Shown here in pieces: positions 1-10,132 of a stretch of DNA of 64,000 nucleotides. The stretch is from Narthecium ossifragum. Its lineage: Eukaryota > Streptophyta > Magnoliopsida > Dioscoreales > Nartheciaceae. The position numbers and the translations under genes are program-made. The stretch is taken from positions 19,821,395-19,885,394 of the forward strand of contig OY986964.1 of assembly GCA_963920575.1 (NCBI GenBank), in the 5' to 3' direction. Position 1 is the first letter of the stretch. Each line of letters opens with the position of its first letter. The notes under the pieces are model-generated. The model did not search any database, had not been told where the DNA came from, and saw only the letters and a list, made by a program, of their open reading frames with translations.

Positions 1-1125
1 AACGAGATTTTTCATAACTTCTCATCACCTAGAACCCCTCAACAAAATGGTGTTGTTGAAAGGAAAAATAGAACCCTACAAGACATGGCTAGAACTCTAT
101 TATGTGAGAATAATCTTCCTAAGTATTTTTGAGCTGAAGTAATTAATACTACTTACCATGTGATTAATAGAGTAACTTTGAGACCCATTTTGAAGAAAAC
201 CCCTTATGAGCTTTGGAAAGGAAGAATTCCAAATATTGGGTACTTTAGAGCTTTTGGTTGCAAATGTTTTATCTTGAACAATGGCAAGGATAATCTTAGA
301 AAATTTGATGCTAGAGTTTTTCTTGGATACTCGGAGAGAAGCGAAAGCTATAGAATCTTTAATAAAAGAACATTAGTGGTTGAAGAATCAATGCATATTA
401 CTTTTGTTGAAATGATTATAGCTCATAGTAGAATTGATTGTAAAGATAATGATATTCCTAATGACAATTCAAAAATTATAGTAGATGAAACCCAAAATGA
501 TGTTGAAGAATTGAATGATAGATTTGAGAAATCCTTTGAAATTACACCTAGTGATCAACATCATGATTTGCCCAAAGATTGGAAATATGCATCTTCACAC
601 CCGAAGGAATTGATAATTGGTGAACCATCAAGAGGAATCAAAACTAGATCTTCATTAAATGCATGTGCAAATCTAGCCTTCCTATCTCAAATTGAGCCCA
701 AAACGATTGATGAAGCACTAAAGGATGATGATTGGATCTTAGCAATGTAAGAAGAGTTGAATCAATTTGAAAGAAATGAAGTTTGAAATTTGGTATCTAG
801 ACCTTATGATCATCCCGTTATTGGTACTAAATGGGTTTTTAGAAACAAAATGGATGAATCGGGGACAATTACAAGGAACAAAGCTAGACTTGTTGCAAAA
901 AGGGTTCAATCAACAAGAAGGAATTGATTTTGACGAGACTTTTGCACTGGTAGCTAGACTTGAAGCAATAAGACTACTTCTAGCTTTTGCATCTTACAAA
1001 GATTTCAAATTATTCAAATGGATGTTAAGAGTGTCTTCTTGAATGGTTTACTAAAGGAAAAAGTATATGTTGAACAATCCCCTGGATTTGAAGACTACAA
1101 ATTGAGAGATCATGTATTCAAGCTC
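1..1125 (+). pseudogene. copia pol, left part: integrase C-terminal region and start of reverse transcriptase
   Basis: The reading frame from base 1 shows the end of the integrase core (SPRTPQQNGVVERKNRTLQ), the GAG-pre/integrase tail with LWKG and FLGY motifs, and the start of RVT_2 (TKWVFRNKMDESG, KARLVAKGF region, LEAIRLLLAFA). Damage seen: TGA near 130 where the family has Trp, TAA at 748, TGA at 785, one extra base in an A-run near 900, and one lost base near 1012 that returns the frame. The frame runs into HVFKL and is cut at 1125 by the solo LTR; it resumes at 4754 with TKALYGLKQAP, the next block of the RT. The product would have been the polymerase and integrase of the element. Confidence 0.9.
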
Positions 1126-1749
1126 TGATGAGTCACTAAATATTCATACTTAAACCCCTTAATTTACATTTGTTAGCCCGATAGTGTTTGTATTTGATAG
1201 TTTGTTAATTGATTTCAGGTTTAATGAAGATTTAAGTTAGAAAATACAGAAAAAGACTAATATGTGGAAATTACGTCGCTCCGCTGTTAGTTTGAAAAGA
1301 ATTCACCAAATTCTCCAGATAAATCCTAAATTCCTGAAATTTGGACGCCTTATATAAGACTTCAGGATGAACAACTTTCATGTTGGACACTTTACGAGAT
1401 TATGGACAAATTAATAGCAGTTTTCAAGAATATGAAGATAAACAGATGCTGGGAAACTGGTCCGTCGATGCTCAGCAGAATATTCGTCAAATATTCCAGA
1501 TAACTCAAACTAATGTCAAATCTTCGGTAAAGGACAGAAAGCTTTCTAATCTACATCTTTCATGTTGACAACATTTCCAAATTTCGGACGGGTTGAACTC
1601 AGTCGCGACCGGAAGAGGCTATCAGAATTAAACTAGGAAATTCGAGTTGCACTAGAGGTCCAACTCAACCCATAACCCTAATTCCGGGAATACACCTATA
1701 AGAAGGTGTTGGCTGGCCGAAAATTGGGCATCTTTTGGAGCACTTTTGG

Positions 1750-3906
1750 TGTGAGGACCTGCCCCTCTACCCCTGTGGCTCGTTGTAGACCGCAAGGGCA
1801 ATTTGGTAAATTGCGCCTTGTTGGTTTGTTTCACACCCACGTGTGCACACACTGGCCTTGTTTGTGTTAGTGCTTGTTTAGAATGGCTAGGTGGACCCGG
1901 GATCGGAAGATCCCAGCTCGGGCGCGCGAAAGCTTGCCTTTGGGCAGCTGACGACCCTTGAGCGATCGATCGCTCCTCAGAACGATCGATCGGACTCGTG
2001 AGCGAGTCGGTGGGTTTTGACCCGCTCGGATCGATCCGACTTGGTGTTGGGATCGATCCGACTTGGTCGGATCGATTCGACTTGTTGTTGGGATCGATCC
2101 GGGGCGCGAGTGACCGATCGCTCCTTGGAGCGATCGATCGGAATCGCGTCGGTGGCTTTTCTGCTTCGCGAGGACTGCCGCCGTTGGCCGTCGCTCTCTC
2201 TTGTCAGAACGGGAGGACTTTCCCTCCCCTCCTTCACCTTTTTCCTCCTTCCCCCGGTTGTCCCCTCCCCCTTTCCCTCCCTTTCTCCTTCTCCTCCTTC
2301 CTTCTTCTTCTTCTTCTCTTTTCTTCTCTCCCGACGTTGCTCTTCCCCTGTTTTTTCCGGCAGCCACCTTCCCCTCTTCCGTTCTCCCTCCTCCGACCAT
2401 CAAATTGGGTGTTCTAAGGCTCGTTGGATCCGTGACAACGAGAGGAAGATCCCTGAAGTGGTTTGGAGCCTTGTTAGTGATCAACTCGCGGGGAATCAGC
2501 CGAGGAAGCGCTGTTAGGTAGGTTCTTCTACCTACTGTGTTGTTTTTGGGTTTTCTTTAGATCTAGCCGTTGGATCTTGTTGATCTTTGTCTTTTTGGAT
2601 TCCTTATGCCTACTCGAATTATGGATTTAAGTTTCATGATCTTTGGATAAGTTTTGAGTAGGTTTTATGCATGATTAAGCTTGGTTTCTCTGTTTTCTGC
2701 TGTTCTTGAAGAACAGTCGGCTTGCGGCGTGTTTTCCGGCCGGTACGTACAAGATCTTGGGTTTTGATGAGCATGAGAGTTGTAGATCCTTGAGTCTACT
2801 CTCTAACCTTACTGATTTCATAATTTTCTGAGTTTCCTACGATTTGTTATGAATTGTTTTCTGGAGGGCTGCGTTGCAGCAATTAATTGGTAAGTTAGTT
2901 TGATTAATGGTTTTGATTGATGTTTTCCTGTTAATCCAACCGTTGGATGATTATGAATTTTGGATATTTTGATCATGGTATATACACCTACTGACGGTTA
3001 AGTTGGATCTTGAATCCGACTTCGTGTGGACGTTGGATCAACGGGATCAATTAGCCCCTAAGTAGAGGCTTTGAGAGTTTTGAATATAATATTATATTTC
3101 GGAATATAGTATTATATTGTTTATCGTTCATCATCGTTTTCGGGGTTGCTTCCCGTTGCAGGAGTCCGCGGTCGACGGTCGCGGTACCGTCGTAATGCCG
3201 GGACCCACCGCGGATCGGCTGGCAGCGGTCGGTAGTACTGCTGCAGCGATCCGGTTGACTTATATGATGTTTGTCATACTGTTGCATACTTTCCTTCTTA
3301 TCTGTGTATGTCATAGCATGCATTGTTGTTTTGTGCATTAGTTGCATTGGTTAGGGCGTGGGTGATCTTTGGGTCGCCGTCCCGAGGCTTGAAGCTCGGA
3401 CTTAGCCCTAGGACCGGGGTTGGGTGGTTTGGACCCGGTTTGAATTGTGGTGTCCAGTCGATTCGATGATAGGCTTAGAGGACTGGTACACCTGATGCTT
3501 GATGATTGTAGAGGTCGTGTCGGCCTCAAGTCAGGTGTTGAGGATGCCACCGGTGGCGGGTCTTATTCTTTGGGCAGTGTCCGTTCCTGCCAGTAGGGGA
3601 TCAGTGTGGGCCCAGTCCGTGATGGGTGACCACAGCTGGCACCCTGCGACACTAGGCGTATCCAGGATGGGCCCAATCCGTTGGGGTGACCATGGTTGGA
3701 TATGCCTAGAGATTACCGGTGAAGGGTAATGGGACCCTTGTAGCTCACTCGAGTCTGGTTTGAGGGCGACACTGTTGCGTTTCCCTCTTCCTTCTGTGTG
3801 GCGTAGTGTAGATCCCTACTGAGCTTAGTGCTCACACCTACCCGAGCTGCGTTTTGCAGGTGCAGGCGTCAGTCCTTCTTCTGTGTCCCCTACCGGGCAG
3901 TTGGTC
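1750..3906 (+). mobile_element. truncated Tekay-type LTR nested in the solo LTR
   Basis: Starts TGTGAGGACCTGCCCC, the same start as the LTRs at 30474, 45267, 47538 and 54800, and follows them through the CAAGGGCAATTTGGTAAATTG block, the GATCGATC region, the CACACCTACCCG..TTTTGCAGGTGCAGG block and TACCGGGCAGTTGGTC. It stops there, lacking roughly the last 340 bp (up to GGGGCGCGACA) present in the copy at 30474. The right junction is followed by a local direct repeat rather than a target duplication, so the 3' end was lost by deletion or repair. Confidence 0.8.
1964..2136 (+). repeat. CGATCGATCG palindrome cluster in LTR
   Basis: GATCGATC or its variants recur at 1964, 1984, about 2029, 2050, 2070, 2093 and 2115-2136. 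The last is an inverted repeat with arms CGATCGCTCC (2115-2124) and GGAGCGATCG (2127-2136) around TT. In related LTRs these sites form regular units of about 30 bp; here the spacing is less regular and the flanks are GC-rich. Confidence 0.75.
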
Positions 3907-4063
3907 TTAGGAATACCATGAAACCCTAGTGTAACTTTTGATTCATGATTTCCAAGTGATGATCAATGGCTTCATCCTCTACACCGATTCATGATTTCCA
4001 AGTGATGAGTGGCTAGATTTCTTGTTCTTAGGAATACCATGAAACCCTAGTGTAACTTTTGAT
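3905..4063 (+). repeat. 38-bp direct repeat at the truncated LTR junction
   Basis: The stretch beginning TCTTAGGAATACCATG and ending AACTTTTGAT occurs at 3905-3942 and again at 4026-4063. A shorter repeat, beginning TTCATGATTTCCAAGTGATGA, lies between them (near 3941 and 3986). The first copy begins exactly where the Tekay-type LTR breaks off. Confidence 0.85.
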
Positions 4064-4753
4064 CTTTTTTAGTTGGATTTTTGTGAACTTCTCTACGTAT
4101 AATCTCATGAATATGTTTTTAATGATGATAGAGTTGAAGGAATAGAGTTCCGTTGACGTATTCTTAGTCCTACATGATGGTTGTACTTGATTGTAGAGAT
4201 TCATGAGATAGTTTTCATGTGGTTTGTGATTTGCCTTTGAGATAATCTATGCTACGTGAAGATAAGTCATGCTAAGGTCATTAGGAGTAGAATAACTTAA
4301 GATAATGGTAGGACCAAAGATGATTTATGCCAAACAAAGATAGATTATGCCGTAGGAAACATAAAACCTTCTTTTAGGGATTCGTGTGAGCTTGTAGCCA
4401 TACGATCCATAATGCTTAGAGAAGTGATCAAGATGATAACTATGGAAGATTAAGGGTGAAACTAGGGTGGATTGTGTATTTCCTAAGACATCTTTTTGCA
4501 TCTGATTAAAACCTTAATATTTTCTTTTGCTTTCTTAGATAGTTTCAGTTAAATCAATCTATCATTGAAGTGTTTGGTTTAGATCAAGAGTTTTGAGAAC
4601 TGATTTTGTTTTCCCTAGTAATTCCCTGTGGTTCGACTTCGGATTTCACCACTAGTCTACGTAGTAGTATTAGTGATTGTATAAGGATATAAATTTAAGA
4701 TTTGATTGAGGTTAGCAACGTTTTAACGACAACGTTTGCGAGCGATCAAGCTC

Positions 4754-5857
4754 ACTAAAGCCTTGTATGGATTAAAACAAGCTCCTAGAGTTTGGTAAGA
4801 AAGGCTTAGCAAATTCTTGATGGATAATGATTTTTATAGAGGAAAAATTGATACTACATTATATACCAAATCAAAAGGCAAAGATTTGCTGTTGGTTCAA
4901 ATTTATGTTGATGATATTATTTTTTGTTCTACAAATGATAAACTTTGTGAAGAATTTGCCACATGTATGCAAAGTGAGTTTGAGATGAGTTTGATGGGTG
5001 AACTCAATTATTTTCTTGGTTTACAAATCATGCAAACTCGAGGAGGGATCTTTGTAAATCAAGCCAAATACAAGGAGAGACCTACTCAAGAAATATGATT
5101 TTGTCGAATCCAAAATTTATAGAACCCCCATGTGTACAACACTCAAATTAGACAAGGATGAAGATGGGAAACCCGTTGAACAAACACTTTATAGAGGGAT
5201 GATTGGTTCTTTACTTTATTTGATCGCTAGTAGACCGGACATTATGTTTAGTGTTTGCCTTTGGGCTAGATATCAATCTTGTCCTAACGAATCTCATTTG
5301 GTTGCGGTCAAGAGGATCTTTAGATATCTAATAGGAACCCAAAATTATGGTTTGTGGTATCCTAGAAGATCATCTTTTGATCTAATTGGCTACTCCGATG
5401 CGGATTTTGCCGGATGTAGGCTTGATGGAAAAAGCACAAGTGATACATGTCACTTTCTTGGTCATGCACTTATTTCTTGGTTCTCCAAGAAGCAAAATTC
5501 AGTTGCTTTATCCACCGTCGAAGCGGAATACATTGCGGTGGGTAGTTGTTGTGCACAATTAGTTTGGATGAAAATGCAATTGGTAGATTACAACATACAT
5601 GTAGGCAAAATGTCCATTAGACGTGACAACACTAGTGCCATAAGCTTATCTAAGAATGCCATCCTACATTCTAGAACAAAGCACATAGAAATTCGACACC
5701 ATTTCCTTATGATCACACACAAAAAGGAGATATAGCACTTGAATTTGTTAGCACCGAGCATCAAATTATGGATATTCTAACCAAACCCTTGAGTGAATAC
5801 AGATTTTTCTATCTACTAAGGGAGCTTGGGATGTCCAATGGATGTACAAAAAAAGGA
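4754..5857 (+). pseudogene. copia pol, right part: reverse transcriptase palm and RNase H
   Basis: Continues the RT cut at 1125. It opens with TKALYGLKQAPRVW, has the catalytic YVDDIIF (near 4907-4927), the DLIGYSDADFAGC block and RNase H signatures (SWFSKKQNSVALSTVEAEY, RTKHIEIRHHF), and ends with a DILTKPL-type C-terminus near 5790. A stop replaces Tyr after PRVW, one frameshift lies near 5075 and another near 5733, so the last 40 codons are in a different frame. This is the expected end of copia pol; no integrase follows. Confidence 0.92.
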
Positions 5858-6463
5858 GCTAAAAAGAAAAGGTATGGTCACCTCTTTATCTGCTTTTTAT
5901 ACAATATCCTACTTGAATGCTAAATTTTGGTAAATTGAGTAATTTTCATGATTTAAGAGTTGTTTTTAGCTCATAATATTTAGTTACACATGTATGCAAA
6001 GTTTTGTGATGTTTTGATTTAAAAATGATTTTAAATTGAATTTCAAAACTCACTTTCTGGAACTGACTGTTGATCCAGACTTCCTGACGGTCAACCGTGC
6101 GTACATTCGCACTGGAAAGTTGACCGCCAACTCTTTGGATCGACCGTGGGCTTTCATTTTTAGACCTATTGTGTGCCACGGTCGACCGCCAACTTCCTTG
6201 GATCGACCGTGCGACTTAAATACTACACATATTACTCGTGACGGTCGACCGCCAACTTCTTACGGTCGACCGCCAAGGATCGTGTGATAATAAGTGAGGG
6301 CATTTTAGTCATTTTAACTCAATCTCCCCTGATAACCCCCGATCAAAGCTTCCTCATTTCCCCTGGTTCGACCGTGCCCTAACTCCAACGTCCGCCATCT
6401 CCCTGGTTCGGCCGCACCCTTCTCTTCTCCTCTCCTCGCAAAACCCTAACAAAGCCTCACACC
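5858..6463 (+). other. non-coding spacer after copia pol with GGTCGACC motifs
   Basis: No ORF is supported. The interval holds an A-rich stretch directly after pol and then, from about 6074 to 6277, several copies of GGTCGACC or GATCGACC, often in the context ACGGTCGACCGCCAAC or TTGGATCGACCGTG. The same motifs occur in this element's LTR and in the Athila LTR at 55935-56170. Confidence 0.7.
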
Positions 6464-7699
6464 ATGCCTCACACCAAGAATGCCAGACCTCCTCCACCTC
6501 AGGCGCCGACTGCTCCGACGCAAGGAGAGAAGAAGAGGCATGCAGTGAAGGAGAGAAGGTTGTTGAAGAAACCCAAAGGTTCACTTGAATAGTCCTCATC
6601 CATGCCTTCTTCCACTCCTTCCTTCGATGACTATGTATCTCTTCCTAGACAAAGATAGGTATGGCTCTTGGCCAGAATTTAAGTACAAATTTGTGATTTT
6701 GGGTAGAGCTCTTCAATTGCCCATAGGAAAGGAATATGTAGTTGAAAGATTTTTCACTGATATGGGTTGGAAGAAATTCTTAGATTTACCCCAATTTATG
6801 TATCCTGAAATGGTTCGATATTTCTATTGCAATATGACTGAAGATATTGATGATGAAGGATATGTGGTCATTAGTAGCTATATCTATGGAAATGACATCA
6901 AGATTACCGTAGAATGGCTAAATGAGATGCTAAATTCACCAAATCAAGGAGAGTGTGCATACTTTACTACATATGATGATCTCAAAAGACATGATAAGGA
7001 TAAACAAGGGAGAAGGGCAATTCTTAGATCTGATTTAGTTGAGAAAAATCCTATAGAATTAAATAGCCTACACCAAAACTATAGGGAGCTTGCCCACTTT
7101 CTAGGAACAAATCTCTTTCCTAAGCTTGGACACCATGATCATTTGAAGCCCCTTCATGCCTATGTCCTTTCTTGCATGGTTAGGAAGAAGCCTCTAAACC
7201 TAGGTTATATCATTATCAAGGAAATGCTTAACCTTACGGCTAGGCAATCTCTACCTTTTGGAGGACTTCTAACCAATATTTTCCAAGCCCTTACCCTTCA
7301 CCTAGTTGTTGATGAAAGAAAACCCCTCTCTCAACCCTTCAGTAAATCCACTTTCAAAAGGATGAATTCTGCGAAGCGAGCCTTAGGCTATAGTGTTCCT
7401 GATGTTAGTAGTGATGAGGAAGGTGAGCATCAAGAAGAGCATGATGTGGAAAACTTAGGGGCAGAGCCTAGACTTGAAGGACATCAAGGTGAATCTTCTC
7501 AAAGCCGAGCTCGTCGCACCACATCTCAAAGACTTGATGATCTTGAAGCATGACTGGAAAGAATGGAAGTGAATCAAGGTGACATCAAGTCTTTCCAAGC
7601 ACAAATCACGGCGGATCAAGCAAAGATGTCAAGGCAACTTGAAGACATTTTTACCTACATCAAGACTGAATTTCCACCTTCCACACCCTCAGTTGATTG
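6464..7699 (+). pseudogene. extra ORF of the Sirevirus-like element (putative plant transposon protein type)
   Basis: Between pol and the polypurine tract lies a long ORF that is not gag, protease, RT or integrase. The start chosen is ATG at 6464, giving a basic proline-rich N-terminus; a TAG at 6590 and a frameshift near 6640 lead into the long open frame that runs to 7553. That frame has WPEFKYKFVILGRALQLP, a YIYGNDIKITVEWLNEML block, and an acidic tail (SSDEEGEHQEEHD). A TGA at 7552 interrupts a heptad-like, probably coiled-coil tail that goes on to about 7699. From memory it resembles the PF20167-type proteins found in plant elements, often called env-like because of position. I see no signal peptide or membrane segment, so an envelope role is not supported. 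Confidence 0.7.
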
Positions 7700-8242
7700 A
7701 TCCTATACCCCCATCCATGTTATTTCTTTTTGATGATGCCAAAGGGGCATAAAAAGTTGTGATGAATGTTGAAAATTTCGCTACATTTCATATTTTTCTA
7801 CTCTTGTATTTTGGAAAACCTTGTGTTTGAAATACTCTTGTAATCCAAAGTTTTCCGAAATGTTTTTGAATGGAAGTATTGTAATGCAAGTGTTGAACTC
7901 TTTTGAATGAATGAAAGGCAATGTTGTTGTTGGATAATGATAAGTTTTTGATCATGATACGATGTTGGATAATGTTAAATTGTATTAGTACAAAGTTTTG
8001 AACTCCAATATCCATATGAACTATTCCATGATTGCCAATTTTCACCTTCGTAAAAGAAGTGAACATGCTATAATCTAAGTTAACTTGTCATCATATCTCA
8101 AAATTAACTTTTCTTATCCTCTTAGTGATATATGTGCATCTTAAGAATTCACTTTAGAACACATTCCTTGAAAGAAATGGATGCATAGATTAAGGGGGAG
8201 CCAAAATATTTTATCATCACATTTAAAAGGGTTGTCATCATC
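7700..8242 (+). other. 3' non-coding region of copia element with extra polypurine tracts
   Basis: A/T-rich, no ORF. It contains two purine tracts similar to the one bordering the LTR: GCCAAAGGGG near 7739-7747 and AAGGGGGAG at 8192-8200. Multiple polypurine tracts upstream of the 3' LTR are reported for Sireviruses. Confidence 0.65.
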
Positions 8243-8255
8243 AAAAAGGGGGAGA
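8243..8255 (+). promoter_or_regulatory. polypurine tract of copia element
   Basis: AAAAAGGGGGAGA ends one base before the 3' LTR start (TGTTGATCC at 8257). This is the expected plus-strand priming site for reverse transcription. Confidence 0.9.
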
Positions 8256-8256
8256 T

Positions 8257-9344
8257 TGTTGATCCTAACCTTGTTTTGATGATGCCAACATATATTATAT
8301 GATAAAATATGTGTTTAATATTTATTATCCCTTTAATTCAAAGTCTAAAATTCAATATTTAATGAGTTTATGTACTAATGGTCCATGCATGGATCGACCG
8401 CGGACGAAGCATCATACTTGACAAAACGAAATGTTGGCTCACGGTCGATCGTGGCATCGACCCTGCGAAGCCATTTTCTTGACAGAGCCTGGCTGTCGAT
8501 GCGACGGTGGATGGACCGGTCGACCGCGAGGTTTGGACTTTGTGTTGTAGGCTCACGGATGATCTGACAGACGATGCGACGGTCGATCGTGGAGGATGTT
8601 GGTGAAAAGTAAAGAAGCGACGGTCGGTCGGAGCATCGACCCTGGGAAGCATTTTTCAAAACAGAGCCTGACGGACGATACGACGGTCGATGGATGGATC
8701 GACTGTGGGACGCAAAGGCTGTGTTTTTTGTACACGACGGTCGATGTCACGGTCGACCGTGACACTTGACGGACGATGCATGGATCGACCGCCAGCAACG
8801 CGCAGAGTAAAAAGACTAGCCGCTAGAGAGTTGCAGAGAGCCGTTGGAGGTCATCTTTGAGCTGGTTGAAGGCTAGATATAAGTAGTTCTATGTTGTTAA
8901 CTTGTCAGAACTATTATTGATATTGTTGAGATCATCTGAGCAAGTCTTAGCAAGAGTTTGTACTTATTCTCTTTTGAGCTACAACCTTTGTAAACCTTCT
9001 TCAAGTGTGAAGAAGTACTTAGAGAGTTATCCAATAGCAAGTGGCTGTGATTGTAAGATCACCAAGCACTGGGAAGCTTGGAAGAAAAGCTTGTAATAGA
9101 TTTGCAAGTAGTGGAACCTCAAGGAGGCCTTTAAGAGAAGTGGACGTAGACCAAGAGTTGGGTCGAACCACTATAAAATCGGTGTTATCTCTCTAACCCT
9201 TCCTTCATTTAATTCTTACATGCTATTGTATTTAGGTTTCGTTTCGTTTACAAGCATTCAAGTTGTTAGATCCTTTTCTACCTGAATTTTCCATCAATCT
9301 AGTTTTTCGAAAAGAGTCCAATTCACCCCCCTCTTGGACCTTCA
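8257..9344 (+). repeat. 3' LTR of copia element no. 1
   Basis: Begins TGTTGATCCTAACC and ends TTGGACCTTCA. The same start and end define the 5' LTR of the second copy at 42533-43640, where an initiator tRNA-Met primer site follows. Length is 1088 bp. A TATA-like TATAAGTA lies at 8878-8885, preceded by the palindrome cluster at 8391-8797. Confidence 0.93.
8391..8797 (+). repeat. GGTCGAT-N6-ATCGACC inverted-repeat array in copia LTR U3
   Basis: Units exactly 20 bp long recur: 8443-8462, 8506-8525, 8622-8641 and 8685-8704, with further partial ones near 8391, 8574 and 8738-8760. Each is two half-palindromes (GGTCGAT and ATCGACC or close variants) around six variable bases. All lie upstream of the TATA-like box, in U3. 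Palindrome-rich LTRs are known in Sireviruses, but this motif is not the maize one I recall. Confidence 0.85.
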
Positions 9345-9771
9345 ACTGTTGTATTCCCTCACTTTCTGTGTGTCGTAGTGTAGAACCATACTGAGCTTTA
9401 TGCTCACTCCTACCCGGGTTACGTTTTGCAGGTGCAGGCGTCAACTCTTCTTCAGTAGAATCTACCGGGCAGGTGTTTGATGGCGCGGCGGCGTCTGGCG
9501 GTGCTTGAGGAGCGGTGATCATCTGTCTACAACTTTTTGTTAGTTAGCCTCCTACTGGAGTATCTTGTATAAATGTAAACCCTTTTGAGGATTTGAATAT
9601 TATATTGTATTTCTTTTGAGGTTGTTAATCTTTGTAATATAAGGGTGTTTATGAATTGTTTAGGGAGACCAGTAGGTTAGAGCGAAGCCCTCGCCAAAAA
9701 TTTTCCGCATTAGTTAGGTTCTGGTTCGCGTCGCCCAGCCCGGTTGGGCCTTCGCGGGTCGGGGCGTGACA
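9345..9771 (+). mobile_element. 3' tail of a Tekay-type LTR (target of the copia insertion)
   Basis: ACTGTTGTATTCCCTC matches the interior of the Tekay-type LTRs (compare 3769 and 47172). The stretch then follows them through GTGTCGTAGTGTAG, the TTTTGCAGGTGCAGGCG block and TCGCGTCGCCC to the terminal GGGGCGTGACA at 9771. The rest of this LTR should lie to the left of the window beyond the copia 5' LTR. Confidence 0.85.
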
Positions 9772-10108
9772 CCGCGTCGGTTGAGGGTTTGGTTCTATTG
9801 GTTTGGCTCGGTTGGCCTTGCTTCCCGATCTCCCTTGATCGTTGCGGCTTCAGGGGTAATTTAGTAAATTAGCCTTGGCGGAGTTGGTTTCGCACACGCA
9901 TTGTGCACACACGGCCATGTTTTGATGTATTTGCTTGATTAGACCATTAGGTTTACTCTAGATCAGAGGATTTGAGTTCGATCACGAGGATCGGTATTTG
10001 AGCGGCTAAGATTAGATCTGGCTCATCGTACGACCATGATCTAATCTAAGCCAATCACATAAAACCCCTCTTGTTAACCCCAGTCTGTTAGGGCACTATT
10101 GGGTTCAC

Positions 10109-10132
10109 GAGAGAGAGAGAGAGAGAGAGAGA
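10109..10132 (+). repeat. (GA)12 microsatellite
   Basis: Twelve perfect GA dinucleotides inside the LTR leader region. Confidence 0.95.

Larger units (their letters stand above)
1126..4748 (+). mobile_element. Athila-like solo LTR inserted in the copia RT, itself interrupted
   Basis: The segment starts TGATGAGT and ends GAGCGATCA, with AGCTC immediately before (1121-1125) and after (4749-4753), a perfect 5-bp target duplication; removing it rejoins the copia RT. The outer pieces, 1126-1749 and 3907-4748, total about 1.47 kb, close to the 1.47-kb Athila LTR at 55592. They share its TGATGAGT start, a GAGTGGCTAG block and a GTGG-containing, A/T-rich end. No gag-pol is present, so this is a solo LTR left by LTR-LTR recombination. 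Orientation is inferred from the match to 55592-57057. Confidence 0.8.
1..9344 (+). mobile_element. Sirevirus-like Ty1/copia element no. 1, left end outside the window
   Basis: This is the right-hand part of a copia LTR retrotransposon. In order it shows the integrase C-terminal region, reverse transcriptase, RNase H, a non-coding spacer, an additional ORF, several polypurine tracts and a 3' LTR ending at 9344. The order integrase before RT is diagnostic of Ty1/copia. The additional ORF between pol and the 3' LTR, repeated polypurine tracts and palindrome-rich LTR are features reported for Sireviruses. A solo LTR at 1126-4748 splits the RT. The 3' LTR is followed by ACTGT inside a Tekay-type LTR, so ACTGT is the expected target duplication on the unseen left side. 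Frameshifts and stops show that this copy is inactive. Confidence 0.9.

Noticed and set aside
1998..2521. Overlapping ORFs of 100-200 codons on both strands
   Set aside because: They come from Ser/Arg/Phe-rich low-complexity CT-rich sequence within an LTR; several frames are open at once and none has a recognisable domain.
6585..7553. The 322-codon ORF as a host gene
   Set aside because: It lies between copia pol and that element's polypurine tract and 3' LTR, in the same orientation, as extra Sirevirus ORFs do.
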